Assembly (NCBI GenBank): GCA_051960855.1
Contig: JBQCDV010000189.1
Coordinates: forward strand, 1 to 21,584
Origin: JBQCDV01 sp051960855
GTDB lineage: Bacteria > Actinomycetota > Actinomycetes > JAJZTN01
DNA length: 21,584 nucleotides
Reading direction: 5' to 3'
Position 1 is the stretch's first letter. Each line of letters begins with the position of its first letter. The notes beneath the pieces were generated by a model. It had not been told where the DNA came from. It saw only the letters and a list, made by a program, of their open reading frames with translations, and did not search any database. The position numbers were made by a program, and so were the translations under genes. Shown here one piece after another: positions 6,580-12,950 of the stretch.

Positions 6580-7390
6580 AGCCCGAGCGGTTGCGGGTCG
6601 GGCCGGTGTCGACCTTGACGAAGAAGCGGCGCTTGAGGTCGAGCGGGGCGAAGAGCGTGGAGTGCCCCAGCAGCATCTCGGCCTTGCCGAGGAAGAGGAC
6701 GCCCTGCGGGTTGAGGGCGAAGTTGAGCCGCTGCAGGACCCGCCCCTGCGTCTCGGCGTTGAGGTACATCAGCGTGTTGCGGCACAGCAGCAGCTGCACG
6801 TGGGAGATGGGGGCGTCCTGCACGAGGTCGTTGCGACCGAAGATGACCGCCCGGCGGAACTCCTTGCGCACCGAGTGACGCTGCCCGCTGCTCTCGAAGA
6901 ACTCGGCGAGCAGCTCCGGCGGCACGCCGCGCACCTCGCGGTCGGAGTAGGTCGCCGTCCGGCCGTGGGCCAGAGCCTCCTCGTCGACGTCCGTCGCGTA
7001 GATCTTCACCCGCTCCCGGAACTCCTCGAGCCCGAGCTGGCGGGCGAACAGCATCGCGAGGGAGTAGGCCTCCTCGCCGGACGCGCAGCCAGCCGACCAG
7101 GCGCGCAGCGGGCCGCCTCCCGACGCCTCGATCAGGCCCGGCAGGACGTGGTGCTCCAGGTAGGCCCACGCCTCGGGGTCGCGGAAGAAGCCGGTGACGT
7201 TGATGAGGATGGTGTTGAACAGCGCGGTCAGCTCGTCGGCGTTGAGCTGCAGGACGTCGAGGTAGTCCTCGAAGGTCGCCACGCCGAGGTCGTGCATCCG
7301 TCGCTGCAGCGAGGTGCGCTTGTAGCCGGTGAAGTCGAAGCCCCGGGCCTCCTTGAGATACCTCAGGAGCTCCTCGAAGTCCCGGTCCAC
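6305..7390 (-). CDS. CheR-type methyltransferase half of a frameshifted CheR-PAS protein
   Basis: The frame runs 361 codons from the GTG at 7390, but only residues 1-270 are CheR-like. They show the N-terminal helical part (FEELLRYLKEARGFDFTGYKR), then NVTGFFRDPEAW, the SAM-binding segment LRAWSAGCASGEEAYSLAML (96-114), IYATDVDEEAL, and the CRNTLMYL motif. CheR transfers methyl groups from S-adenosylmethionine to glutamates on receptors; in PAS fusions of non-motile bacteria the substrate is unknown. After Gly270 the frame turns into Arg/Pro-rich nonsense where the other frame continues with PAS. The start is doubtful: GAGGAG abuts the GTG with no spacer, while an ATG overlapping the CheB stop (7449-7447) is in a different frame. 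The hydrophilic codons upstream of 7390 look coding. Confidence 0.7.
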   Translation of the reverse strand: MDRDFEELLRYLKEARGFDFTGYKRTSLQRRMHDLGVATFEDYLDVLQLNADELTALFNTILINVTGFFRDPEAWAYLEHHVLPGLIEASGGGPLRAWSAGCASGEEAYSLAMLFARQLGLEEFRERVKIYATDVDEEALAHGRTATYSDREVRGVPPELLAEFFESSGQRHSVRKEFRRAVIFGRNDLVQDAPISHVQLLLCRNTLMYLNAETQGRVLQRLNFALNPQGVLFLGKAEMLLGHSTLFAPLDLKRRFFVKVDTGPTRNRSGFSGPRGLLPARRPASRRRPGPSRTASAVAARRGMVAHVGGRRPPRLRHPGHPAARARRLPARRDRRLPRRHPLPAAAAGAGVRQPSARDGL

Positions 7391-7445
7391 CTCCTCGGTG
7401 GTCTTGTCGTGAGAGTAGTCGCTGTCGTCGGGTGCGGAGCCCCTG

Positions 7446-8444
7446 TCATGCCTCGATCGCCGGGTCGTCCGGCACCTCGGTGGACAGCGCGGCGGCGAGC
7501 TGCTCGTCCTGCGGCTGTTCGAGCAGCCGGCGGATCAGCGCCGAGGAGCGTTGGGCCTCCCGGGACCGCTCGGTGAAGGTCTGCACCGACAGGGCGTGCC
7601 CCGCCGCCCGGGCCTGCTCGGCGAGCCGGTGCGACAGCTCGGCCTTCTCCTCCAGGCTGCGCAGCGCCACCCACAGCGCGGACTCCATCTCCTCGTCCTT
7701 CTGCGCCAGCAGCCCCTGGCTCGCCCACGCGTGCCCCACACGGCAGCGGTAGCGCAGCATCGACCTGGACTCGAGCGCGAACAGCGTGCCGTGGCAGTCG
7801 GGGCAGGACAGCCCACTCGGGACGCCGGGCCGGTCGAGGTCGTTGAGCGCCTCGGAGTCGAGCATGGCGATCGCCACCTCCGTGTCGACGAGCCGGGTGG
7901 GCGGTGGAGCCTCACCCATGTCGACCCTCTCCTGCACGAGGGTCACGAGGGTCTCGGCAATCTCGGCGAGCGTCAGCACCCGCGGGGTGTCCAGGGCGAT
8001 GACGCTCTGCGGCATGCTCGGGTAGGTCGCCTCCTCCGGGTCCTGCACGAGCACCAGGCCGCCGCGGGACTTGACGGCCACGCAGCCCGCCGCGCCGTCG
8101 TCGAGCGCGCCGGACAGCTGGACGGCGATCACGCGGGGGCCGTAGCTGCGCGCAGCGGTGCGGAAGAGGACGTCGATCGCGGGGCGGTGGCCGTTCTCGC
8201 GGGGGCCGCGGGAGAGCATCACCGCGTCGGGGACGACCACGACGTGTCGGTCGGGAGGCGCGACCAGCACGAGGCCGTGCTCCAGCGCCACGCCGGGGGC
8301 GGCGGTCTCGACGCGCAGCGGTGTCGCGCGGCGCAGGATCGACGTGAGCGCTGAGGTGCCTGTAGGTGGGACGTGCAGCACGACCACGACGGTCGCGGCG
8401 AGCGACGCCGGCAGCGCGCGCAGCAGCCCGGTGAGCGCCTCCAC
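7446..8444 (-). CDS. CheB-like methylesterase with zinc-ribbon tail; 5' end apparently damaged
   Basis: 332 aa if started at the GTG at 8444. The in-frame sequence upstream (8486-8445) reads QPRDLVVVGASAGGV, which contains the CheB nucleophile motif GASAGG (Ser codon 8456-8454). However, TAG at 8489-8487 closes the frame and no ATG, GTG or TTG lies between. From 8444 onward the other active-site features are present: His24 in VVLHVPP and Asp116 in LSGALDDGAAG. The C-terminal part has CPDC (214, 217) and YRCRVGH (Cys234, His238), a likely zinc ribbon, then a long helical tail. CheB removes methyl groups from receptor glutamates; this tailed form is known next to CheR-PAS genes. The stop overlaps an ATG by 4 bp (ATGA), typical of a CheB-CheR pair. 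As written, the gene would lack its catalytic Ser. Confidence 0.75.
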   Translation of the reverse strand: MEALTGLLRALPASLAATVVVVLHVPPTGTSALTSILRRATPLRVETAAPGVALEHGLVLVAPPDRHVVVVPDAVMLSRGPRENGHRPAIDVLFRTAARSYGPRVIAVQLSGALDDGAAGCVAVKSRGGLVLVQDPEEATYPSMPQSVIALDTPRVLTLAEIAETLVTLVQERVDMGEAPPPTRLVDTEVAIAMLDSEALNDLDRPGVPSGLSCPDCHGTLFALESRSMLRYRCRVGHAWASQGLLAQKDEEMESALWVALRSLEEKAELSHRLAEQARAAGHALSVQTFTERSREAQRSSALIRRLLEQPQDEQLAAALSTEVPDDPAIEA

Positions 8445-8535
8445 GCCTCCGGCGCTCGCGCCGACGACGACGAGGTCCCGCGGCTGCTAGCCGACTCCGC
8501 CCGGCCACGCGTCCGTCGTTGCGGGGACGCCGTCG

Positions 8536-8556
8536 GGGGACACCATTCGTGTCCCC
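8536..8556. promoter_or_regulatory. Perfect hairpin in the divergent cheB/STAS intergenic region
   Basis: GGGGACAC-CATTC-GTGTCCCC, an 8-bp perfect inverted repeat with 5-bp loop. It is between the CheB-like gene (minus) and the STAS gene (plus), so it is more likely an operator or leader structure than a terminator. There is no T-tract. Confidence 0.45.
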
Positions 8557-8593
8557 TCCCTCCCCGCGCCGTCGTCAAACGCCTGCTTCCGCC

Positions 8594-8623
8594 TTGGATG
8601 CATAGGGTCTTGAATGCATAGAG
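8594..8623 (+). promoter_or_regulatory. Two 14-bp direct repeats just upstream of the second STAS gene, possible promoter
   Basis: TTGGATGCATAGGG (8594-8607) and TTGAATGCATAGAG (8610-8623), period 16 bp, ending 7 bp before the GTG at 8631. TTGGAT (8594-8599) and CATAGA (8617-8622) are separated by 17 bp and could form a sigma-A-type promoter. The leader would then be very short or absent. Alternatively the repeats bind a regulator. Confidence 0.4.
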
Positions 8624-8630
8624 TGATCCC

Positions 8631-8954
8631 GTGGAGATCCTTTCGGTGACAACGGAACGTCGCGACGACGTCCTCGTGGTGCGTCCCGAAGGCGAGGTGG
8701 ACATGAGCAGCGCCGCGCAGCTGCGCTCGGTCGCGCTCGCGGCGCTCAACGAGGCGCTGTCGGGCGTCGAGCTCGACCTCGGCGCCCTGACCTTCCTCGA
8801 CTCCTCCGGGCTGGGCGCCCTGCTCGACATCTGGGCAGAGGCCGGGCGCCGCAGTGTCCCCATCGCGATCACGGCCATCCAGGAAGGCCCCGAGCGTGTC
8901 ATCGCCGCCGCCGGCCTCGCCGAGGTCCTGCTGTCCGCCGCTCCGTCGGAGTGA
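8631..8954 (+). CDS. STAS-domain anti-sigma factor antagonist
   Basis: 107 aa, GTG start; single compact STAS domain, the usual length of SpoIIAA/RsbV-type proteins. Motifs: VVRPEGEVDMSSAAQLR near the N-terminus and LGALTFLDSSGLGALLDI, with Ser58 in DSSG as the expected phospho-acceptor. It would bind an RsbW-type anti-sigma kinase; a candidate, the HATPase protein at 9891, lies one gene downstream. No clear Shine-Dalgarno sequence is seen, and the putative promoter repeats end only 7 bp before the GTG, so leaderless or short-leader translation is possible. The stop overlaps the TrmB GTG by 4 bp, an unusual coupling of a signalling gene to a tRNA methyltransferase. Confidence 0.9.
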   Translation: MEILSVTTERRDDVLVVRPEGEVDMSSAAQLRSVALAALNEALSGVELDLGALTFLDSSGLGALLDIWAEAGRRSVPIAITAIQEGPERVIAAAGLAEVLLSAAPSE

Positions 8955-9814
8955 CCCGCGGGGTGACCAGTGAGCACCTGACCTCCGAGCACCTGATCTC
9001 CGAGCACCTGACCTCCGAGCACCTGACCTCCGAGCGCCGCATCCGCAGCTACAAGCTCCGCCGCGGCCGCGTCACCGCCTCGCAAGCCGACGCCCTCGCC
9101 AGGCTGTGGCCGACCTACGGCGTCGGCGACCCTCCACCCGACACCTTCCCGAACGGCGCTGCTCCACCTCCCGCCGACCTCGGCCACCTCGCCGGCCCTT
9201 CCGGTCCCGACCTCCGCGACCTCGCCGACCCGTCCGCCCTCTTCGGCAGGGCCGCACCACTGGTGCTGGAGATCGGCTTCGGCATGGGCGAGGCGACGGC
9301 GGCACTCGCCGCGCGGCAGCCCGGGGTCAACCTGCTCGCAGCCGACCTGCACACGCCTGGGGTGGGCAGCCTTCTCCGCCGCCTCGAGGAGCTGGACAGC
9401 GGGCCCGCGCCACGGGTGAGAGTCGTGATGGCCGACGCCGTCGACGTCCTCGCAGCCCTGCCTCCGCAGTCGCTGACGCTGGTCCGGCTCTTCTTCCCCG
9501 ATCCATGGCCCAAGGCGCGCCACGCCAAGCGGCGGCTGGTGTCGGCGTCGTTCCTCGATCTGCTCGCCGCTCGGCTGTCAGCCGAGGCAGAGACGGCAGC
9601 GACACGGGCGGCGTTCGGGAAGGTCGCTCTCCCGGGACTGCACGTGGCGACCGACTGGCCCGCCTACGCCGAGCACGTTCGCGAGGTCGTGGACGGGCAC
9701 CCGCGGTTCGCGCTCACCGAGCCGCCTCCGGAGCGGGAGCGCACCCGTTTCGAACGCCTGGGGGCGGAGGCCGGGCGGCCCTCCGAGGACCTCTACGCCC
9801 GGCTGCTGCCGTAG
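8951..9814 (+). CDS. trmB: tRNA (guanine(46)-N7)-methyltransferase
   Basis: 287 aa from the GTG at 8951 (GTGA overlap with the STAS gene); a second in-frame GTG at 8963 is possible. The enzyme uses S-adenosylmethionine to make m7G46 in tRNA variable loops. Diagnostic motifs: RIRSYKLRRGRVTASQ (30-45, typical N-terminus of the actinobacterial form), SAM-binding VLEIGFGMGE (105-114), and the family signature FFPDPWPKARHAKRR (181-195). The C-terminal end RTRFERLGAEAGRPSEDLYA is usual. Two oddities: residues 7-26 are four (S)EHL(T/I) pentapeptide repeats not needed for the enzyme, and residues about 57-103 form a Pro/Gly-rich insertion before the SAM fold. Because the repeats lie ahead of the conserved core they probably do not affect catalysis. 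Confidence 0.93.
   Translation: MTRGVTSEHLTSEHLISEHLTSEHLTSERRIRSYKLRRGRVTASQADALARLWPTYGVGDPPPDTFPNGAAPPPADLGHLAGPSGPDLRDLADPSALFGRAAPLVLEIGFGMGEATAALAARQPGVNLLAADLHTPGVGSLLRRLEELDSGPAPRVRVVMADAVDVLAALPPQSLTLVRLFFPDPWPKARHAKRRLVSASFLDLLAARLSAEAETAATRAAFGKVALPGLHVATDWPAYAEHVREVVDGHPRFALTEPPPERERTRFERLGAEAGRPSEDLYARLLP
8972..9031 (+). repeat. Four in-frame 15-bp tandem repeats at the 5' end of trmB
   Basis: Units at 8972, 8987, 9002 and 9017, consensus GAGCACCTGAYCTCC; only the second has T for C at one position. They encode EHL(T/I)S. A partial unit precedes them from the start region. Confidence 0.95.
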
Positions 9815-9890
9815 CGGTCACGGGTGGTAGCACGCCTCGACCGATTTACACCGGCATGGCGTGACAGTGATCACTACGCGGGGCTCTAGC

Positions 9891-10454
9891 ATGTCTGCCG
9901 TGCTGCACGTGGAAGCGCGGTGGGACGGCGACTTCGCCGATGTGCCCGCCGCCCGCTCGTGGGCTCGCCGTCAGCTCGACGCCCTCGGCGCCAGCGTCGT
10001 CGAGTGGGAGCTGCTGCAGGTCCTCAGCGAGCTCGTCAGCAACGCCGCCATCCACGCGCACTCCCCCTTCACGGTGCGGCTCGACCGGCAGGACACCGCG
10101 CTGCGGCTGGAGGTGTCTGACGAGTCCCGGTCGGGTGTGCTGCCCCGCAACTACGCCGCAGACGCGACGACTGGACGTGGGATGGTGCTCGTCCAGCAGC
10201 TCACCCGGGACTGGGGTGTCACCGTCGACGCGTCCGGCAAGACGGTGTGGGCGGAGTTCAGCCTCGAGGGCGAGGACAGCCCGGGCGACGAGACCACCGA
10301 GGACGCCGACCTCCCGCTGCACCTGCTTGCCGGGGGCGGGGCTGCCGAGCGCCTCGAGCAGGACGCGGCGCGGGACGCCGTGCGCGACGCCCTCAGCGAC
10401 AGCCATTCCGGCGCGGGGGCCCTCCGCTCCGGCCGCTCGCTGACGGCCCACTGA
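9891..10454 (+). CDS. RsbW-like ATP-binding anti-sigma regulatory protein
   Basis: 187 aa from the ATG at 9891; a GTG at 9861 would add ten residues (MTVITTRGSS), and neither start has a clear ribosome site. GHKL ATPase features: N-box ELVSNAAIHAH, G1-like LEVSDESRSG, and G2-like TTGRGMVLVQQL. It matches the HATPase_c_2 form, with no histidine-kinase dimerisation domain. Such proteins act as Ser kinases of STAS proteins and as anti-sigma factors. Two STAS proteins at 3684 and 8631 are natural partners. Residues after about 135 are an acidic tail and then a helical, Ala/Arg-rich extension not needed for the fold. It sits 17 bp before the next gene, so they are likely co-transcribed. No sigma factor gene is in the window. 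Confidence 0.85.
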   Translation: MSAVLHVEARWDGDFADVPAARSWARRQLDALGASVVEWELLQVLSELVSNAAIHAHSPFTVRLDRQDTALRLEVSDESRSGVLPRNYAADATTGRGMVLVQQLTRDWGVTVDASGKTVWAEFSLEGEDSPGDETTEDADLPLHLLAGGGAAERLEQDAARDAVRDALSDSHSGAGALRSGRSLTAH

Positions 10455-10471
10455 CCCGGTCGCCTGACGTC

Positions 10472-11005
10472 GTGACGACGCCCCCTCCCTCCGACGAGAC
10501 CTGCACGATCACCGTTCTCGGCTTCCCGATCGACGTCTGGCGGCAGTACCGGGAGCACACCGACGAGCTGCTGCGCGAGTTCACCCTCATCGCCGCAGCC
10601 GAGCAGCTCGACCCCGCCGAGGCGGCGGCCGACCCCTCCCACGGCGTGCCGCGGCGGCTGCTCGACCTGCTCGGCGAGATCTCGACGGCGTTCGGGGACT
10701 TCTCCACCAGCCAGACCCGCGCGATCGAGGATGCCGCTGCGCGCGGTGAGCAGACGATCGACCTGACCTATCGGGTCTCGCGCTCCATCGCCGGACCCTC
10801 CCGTGACCTTGCCCGGCTGCTCGACGAAGCCGACGACTACTGCCGAGCCGGTCAGCACCTGCTGACTCTCGCCTCGCCACCAGCGGTCACGCTGCTGCGG
10901 CGGTGGTACTTCGAGGAGTTCGCCGGCCAGGCCGAGGGCGCCGACCCCGTCTCGTGGCCCACCTTCCTGGCCGCGCACCCCGCGCCGCGGGCGTCCACCC
11001 GATGA
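10472..11005 (+). CDS. Conserved helical protein linked to RsbW-like kinase (function unknown)
   Basis: 177 aa from the GTG at 10472; the frame is open further upstream, but that part overlaps the HATPase gene in a different frame and is Arg/Pro-rich noise. The sequence begins MTTPPPSDETCTITVLGFPI, then VWRQYREHTDELLREFTLIA and long helices (VPRRLLDLLGEISTAFGDF and DLARLLDEADDYCRAGQHLL). I recall similar proteins with a (V)LG(V/F)P(V/I) start and a REH-(D/E)ELLREF helix directly after RsbW-like genes in actinobacteria; they have no assigned function. Position suggests a co-acting partner or adaptor of the kinase. The end PPAVTLLRRWYFEEFAGQ is also typical. Its stop overlaps the next ATG by 4 bp. 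Confidence 0.75.
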   Translation: MTTPPPSDETCTITVLGFPIDVWRQYREHTDELLREFTLIAAAEQLDPAEAAADPSHGVPRRLLDLLGEISTAFGDFSTSQTRAIEDAAARGEQTIDLTYRVSRSIAGPSRDLARLLDEADDYCRAGQHLLTLASPPAVTLLRRWYFEEFAGQAEGADPVSWPTFLAAHPAPRASTR

Positions 11006-11592
11006 GCGACGTCATCTGGACTGCGCGCCTCGCGCTGGTGACGCTGCCCCGTGACCTCCTCGACGCGGCCACCGCAGGGCTGCCGCGCGACGGCGTTCTG
11101 CAGTCGATCGACGGGCTCCTCGCCGCACCCGCTCCCGAACGCCGTCCGCAGCTGCCGTCCGTCCCTCCCGTCAGCGACCCGTGCGACGTGCTCGGGGAGG
11201 CACGTGAGGTGCTGCTCGCACGCGCCGAGCAGCTCGATGTCGACCCCGACCCGGCTGGACTCGCGCCGTGGCTGTCGCGGGCGGTGGTGTGGCGGCAGAC
11301 CGGGGTGCTGGTCGGCTACGCGAACTTCCACACCCGCCCAGACGCCGACGGCCGCGTCGAGATCGGCTACCGGGTGGCGCCGCAGTGGCGCGGCCAGGGC
11401 ATTGCGACCGAAGTCGCTGACGGGATGTGGGAGTGGGCCCGCCAGCGGGGCGCTCAGGTCTTCGTGGCCTCGGTGCGTCCGGACAACGAGCCGTCGCTGC
11501 GGATTCTCCGTCGCGCGGGGTTCGTCCAGGTGGGCGAGCAGATCGACGAGGCCGACGGTCTGGAGCTGGTCTTCGAGCGCCCGGCGACCTGA
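11002..11592 (+). CDS. GNAT-family N-acetyltransferase (RimJ/RimL-like)
   Basis: 196 aa; ATG at 11002 overlaps the preceding TGA (ATGA). The N-terminus TARLALVTLPRDLL matches the RimJ/RimL-type entry strand. The acetyl-CoA binding motif is in EIGYRVAPQWRGQGIATEVA, with the Q/RxxGxG/A pattern (RGQGIA), followed by ADGMWEWARQRGAQVFVASVRPDNEPSLRILRRAGFVQVGEQ, including the typical N-x-x-S-x-x-I-x-x-K/R-x-GF motif. It transfers acetyl from acetyl-CoA to an unknown amine, possibly a protein N-terminus or small molecule. The coupling to the kinase-linked gene may be only operonic convenience. Confidence 0.85.
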   Translation: MSDVIWTARLALVTLPRDLLDAATAGLPRDGVLQSIDGLLAAPAPERRPQLPSVPPVSDPCDVLGEAREVLLARAEQLDVDPDPAGLAPWLSRAVVWRQTGVLVGYANFHTRPDADGRVEIGYRVAPQWRGQGIATEVADGMWEWARQRGAQVFVASVRPDNEPSLRILRRAGFVQVGEQIDEADGLELVFERPAT

Positions 11593-11625
11593 GGCGACCG
11601 GCTCAGCGCGGGGGCGCCGGCGACG

Positions 11626-11796
11626 TCAGCGGCGCGTGGTGGCCCGGTCCCGCCGCGACTGCGCCATCCGCTGCTGCACCTGGTGCTGCACGCTGACCGC
11701 GAGCTGCCGCAGCCGCTCCTGGTTCTCCGGCTTGCGAGCCTGCTTGATCAGCTGCTGCACGACGAGTCCGGCGAGTCCCTTGCGCATCATGCCCAT
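11626..11796 (-). CDS. Small basic helical protein (56 aa), function unknown
   Basis: MGMMRKGLAGLVVQQLIKQA followed by RKPENQERLRQLAVSVQHQV and an Arg-rich tail. The ATG at 11796 has GGGAGGG 7 bp upstream, and the codon pattern and helical amphipathic composition support a real gene. It is 25 bp after the 138-aa gene on the same strand, so the pair is likely one transcript. No family is recognised; a short conserved actinobacterial protein is a guess. The stop context CGC-TGA-C is the same as at the three repeat-bearing minus-strand genes upstream in the window, but it is not duplicated here. Confidence 0.65.
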   Translation of the reverse strand: MGMMRKGLAGLVVQQLIKQARKPENQERLRQLAVSVQHQVQQRMAQSRRDRATTRR

Positions 11797-11821
11797 GCGT
11801 GCACCCTCCCCGGGACCTGCC

Positions 11822-12238
11822 TCAGGCAACCTCGACGGCCCGGCGCACGGCGTCGAGCACGCACTCGCTATCCGCCGGCGCCAGGTGCGAGGTGGCGTCG
11901 CGCAGGTCCACGGGCATGCCGCCGCCGAACGAGGCCGCGATCGCCAGGATCCGCGATGCGGGCCCGCTGGACGTGAGCACGGTGTCGCCGGGCTCCGGAC
12001 GCCCCTGGAGGGAGGCCTGCACGCGGCGCCACGAGACCTTGGCGCAGAACTCGCCGTCATCGTCGGGGCCGTCGAGCTCGATGAAGTGCGCGAAGTCGTC
12101 CCGCTCCAGCCACGTCCCGTGCTCGACGAGCAGCCGCACGGCTGCCTCGAGGTAGGGGACACCGCGAGCGCCCTTGACCAAGGCTTCGGCCCGCTCCTCG
12201 GGCGTCAACCCCACCGCGTCGACGGCGTCGAGACGCAT
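11822..12238 (-). CDS. Hypothetical protein, 138 aa
   Basis: ATG at 12238 with GGAAGGAG 5 bp upstream, which decides against the longer frame reaching 12451. Begins MRLDAVDAVGLTPEERAEALV and contains VPYLEAAVRLLVEHGTWLER, DFAHFIELDG and DDDGEFCAKVSWRRVQASL, then a C-terminal ASFGGGMPVDLRDATSHL. No transmembrane segment, no catalytic motif I know. Predicted soluble, mixed alpha/beta. It probably forms an operon with the 56-aa gene. A palindrome CATCT-TGACC-AGATG at 12268-12282 lies about 30 bp upstream and may be an operator. I do not recognise the family. Confidence 0.7.
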   Translation of the reverse strand: MRLDAVDAVGLTPEERAEALVKGARGVPYLEAAVRLLVEHGTWLERDDFAHFIELDGPDDDGEFCAKVSWRRVQASLQGRPEPGDTVLTSSGPASRILAIAASFGGGMPVDLRDATSHLAPADSECVLDAVRRAVEVA

Positions 12239-12267
12239 CCGGGCTCCTTCCGTTCGGGTCGGATGTC

Positions 12268-12282
12268 CATCTTGACCAGATG
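12268..12282. promoter_or_regulatory. Small inverted repeat in the divergent 12239-12365 intergenic region
   Basis: CATCT-TGACC-AGATG, perfect 5-bp arms with a 5-bp spacer, 30 bp upstream of the 138-aa gene. Short enough to be chance; noted as a possible operator. Confidence 0.25.
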
Positions 12283-12365
12283 TTTGCCCGGAAAGCCAGC
12301 CTCGCACCCGTCCCCGTCTCATGATCGACATCAGAACGCCGCCACACTGCTGCCGTGAGATCGCG

Positions 12366-12733
12366 ATGCGACCGGACCGACGGATGAGGGCCCTGCTCCT
12401 GGCCGTGCGCTTCGGCTCCGAGCTGGCGCTGCTCGTCGCCCTGGCGGTCATCGGCGCGAACGTCGCCGCTGGACTGCTCGCCGTCGTCGGCGCGGTCGTG
12501 CTGCCCGCACTCGCTGCCTGGGTGTGGCCCTGCTCGTCGCCCCGCGCAGTAGGACGCGGGCGTCAGATCCCAGCCGGGCGGCGGTGGAGGCCGTGCTCTT
12601 CGGTGTCGCCGTGATCGGGCTCGTCGCGGTTCATCACGCCGTTGCGGCGGCAGTGCTGGCGGCGGTGGGTGTGACCGGCGCCGTCGGAAGCCGATGGGCG
12701 GATGGCGTGGCCGGACCCGACGGTCCGGCCTGA
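12366..12733 (+). pseudogene. YrdB-like (DUF2568) membrane protein gene, broken by a 2-bp insertion
   Basis: The first frame starts at ATG 12366 (or 12384) and reads VRFGSELALLVALAVIGANV then LLAVVGAVVLPALAAWVW. At GTGTGG (12522-12527) the family-like sequence jumps to the frame reading ALLVAPRSRTRASDPSRAA, EAVLFGVAVIGLVAV, ending at 12733. Removing one TG gives AAWVALLVAPRS, matching the DUF2568 pattern of helix, W-x-x-(F/L)VAP, then D-P-x-R-x-x-x-E-x-x-x-F. About 120 aa with several short helices in the intact family; function unknown. As read, translation in frame 1 continues into Arg/Pro sequence and ends at 12614. TG duplication fits replication slippage or a sequencing error. Confidence 0.65.
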
Positions 12734-12741
12734 GCCGTCAG

Positions 12742-12777
12742 AACGAAAACCCGGACTCGCCGAGAGCGGTCCGGGTG
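12742..12777 (-). terminator. Rho-independent terminator of tRNA-Leu
   Basis: On the minus strand an 8-bp stem ACCCGGAC / GTCCGGGT (plus positions 12749-12756 and 12769-12776, 12-nt loop) is followed by TTTTCGTTC. It starts about 30 bp after the tRNA 3' end. Confidence 0.75.
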
Positions 12778-12804
12778 GTGTCGACGTCCTGAGACGTCAC
12801 AGAG

Positions 12805-12887
12805 TGCGCGAGGAGGGATTTGAACCCTCACACCCTTGCGGGCACTGGAACCTGAATCCAGCGCGTCTGCCGTTCCGCCACTCGCGC
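12805..12887 (-). tRNA. tRNA-Leu (anticodon CAG)
   Basis: 83 nt type II tRNA. Acceptor stem GCGCGAG (5' end at 12887) pairs with CTCGCGC, discriminator A at 12805, and CCA is not encoded. Anticodon arm CTGGA-TTCAGGT-TCCAG with anticodon CAG. A long variable arm with a CCC/GGG stem follows, and the T-arm is GAGGG-TTCAAAT-CCCTC. It reads CUG codons, the major Leu codon at this GC content. It is divergent from fhaA. Confidence 0.95.
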
Positions 12888-12950
12888 GTGCTCAGCAGGC
12901 TAGCACGGGGAAGGACCTCCGCCGACGGAGGGATTGTCAGGTGCCCCGGT

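Noticed and set aside
6577..6580. Programmed ribosomal frameshift in the CheR-PAS gene
   Set aside because: TTTT alone is a weak slippery site and I see no stimulatory element or stop codon at the shift; a lesion or sequence error is simpler.
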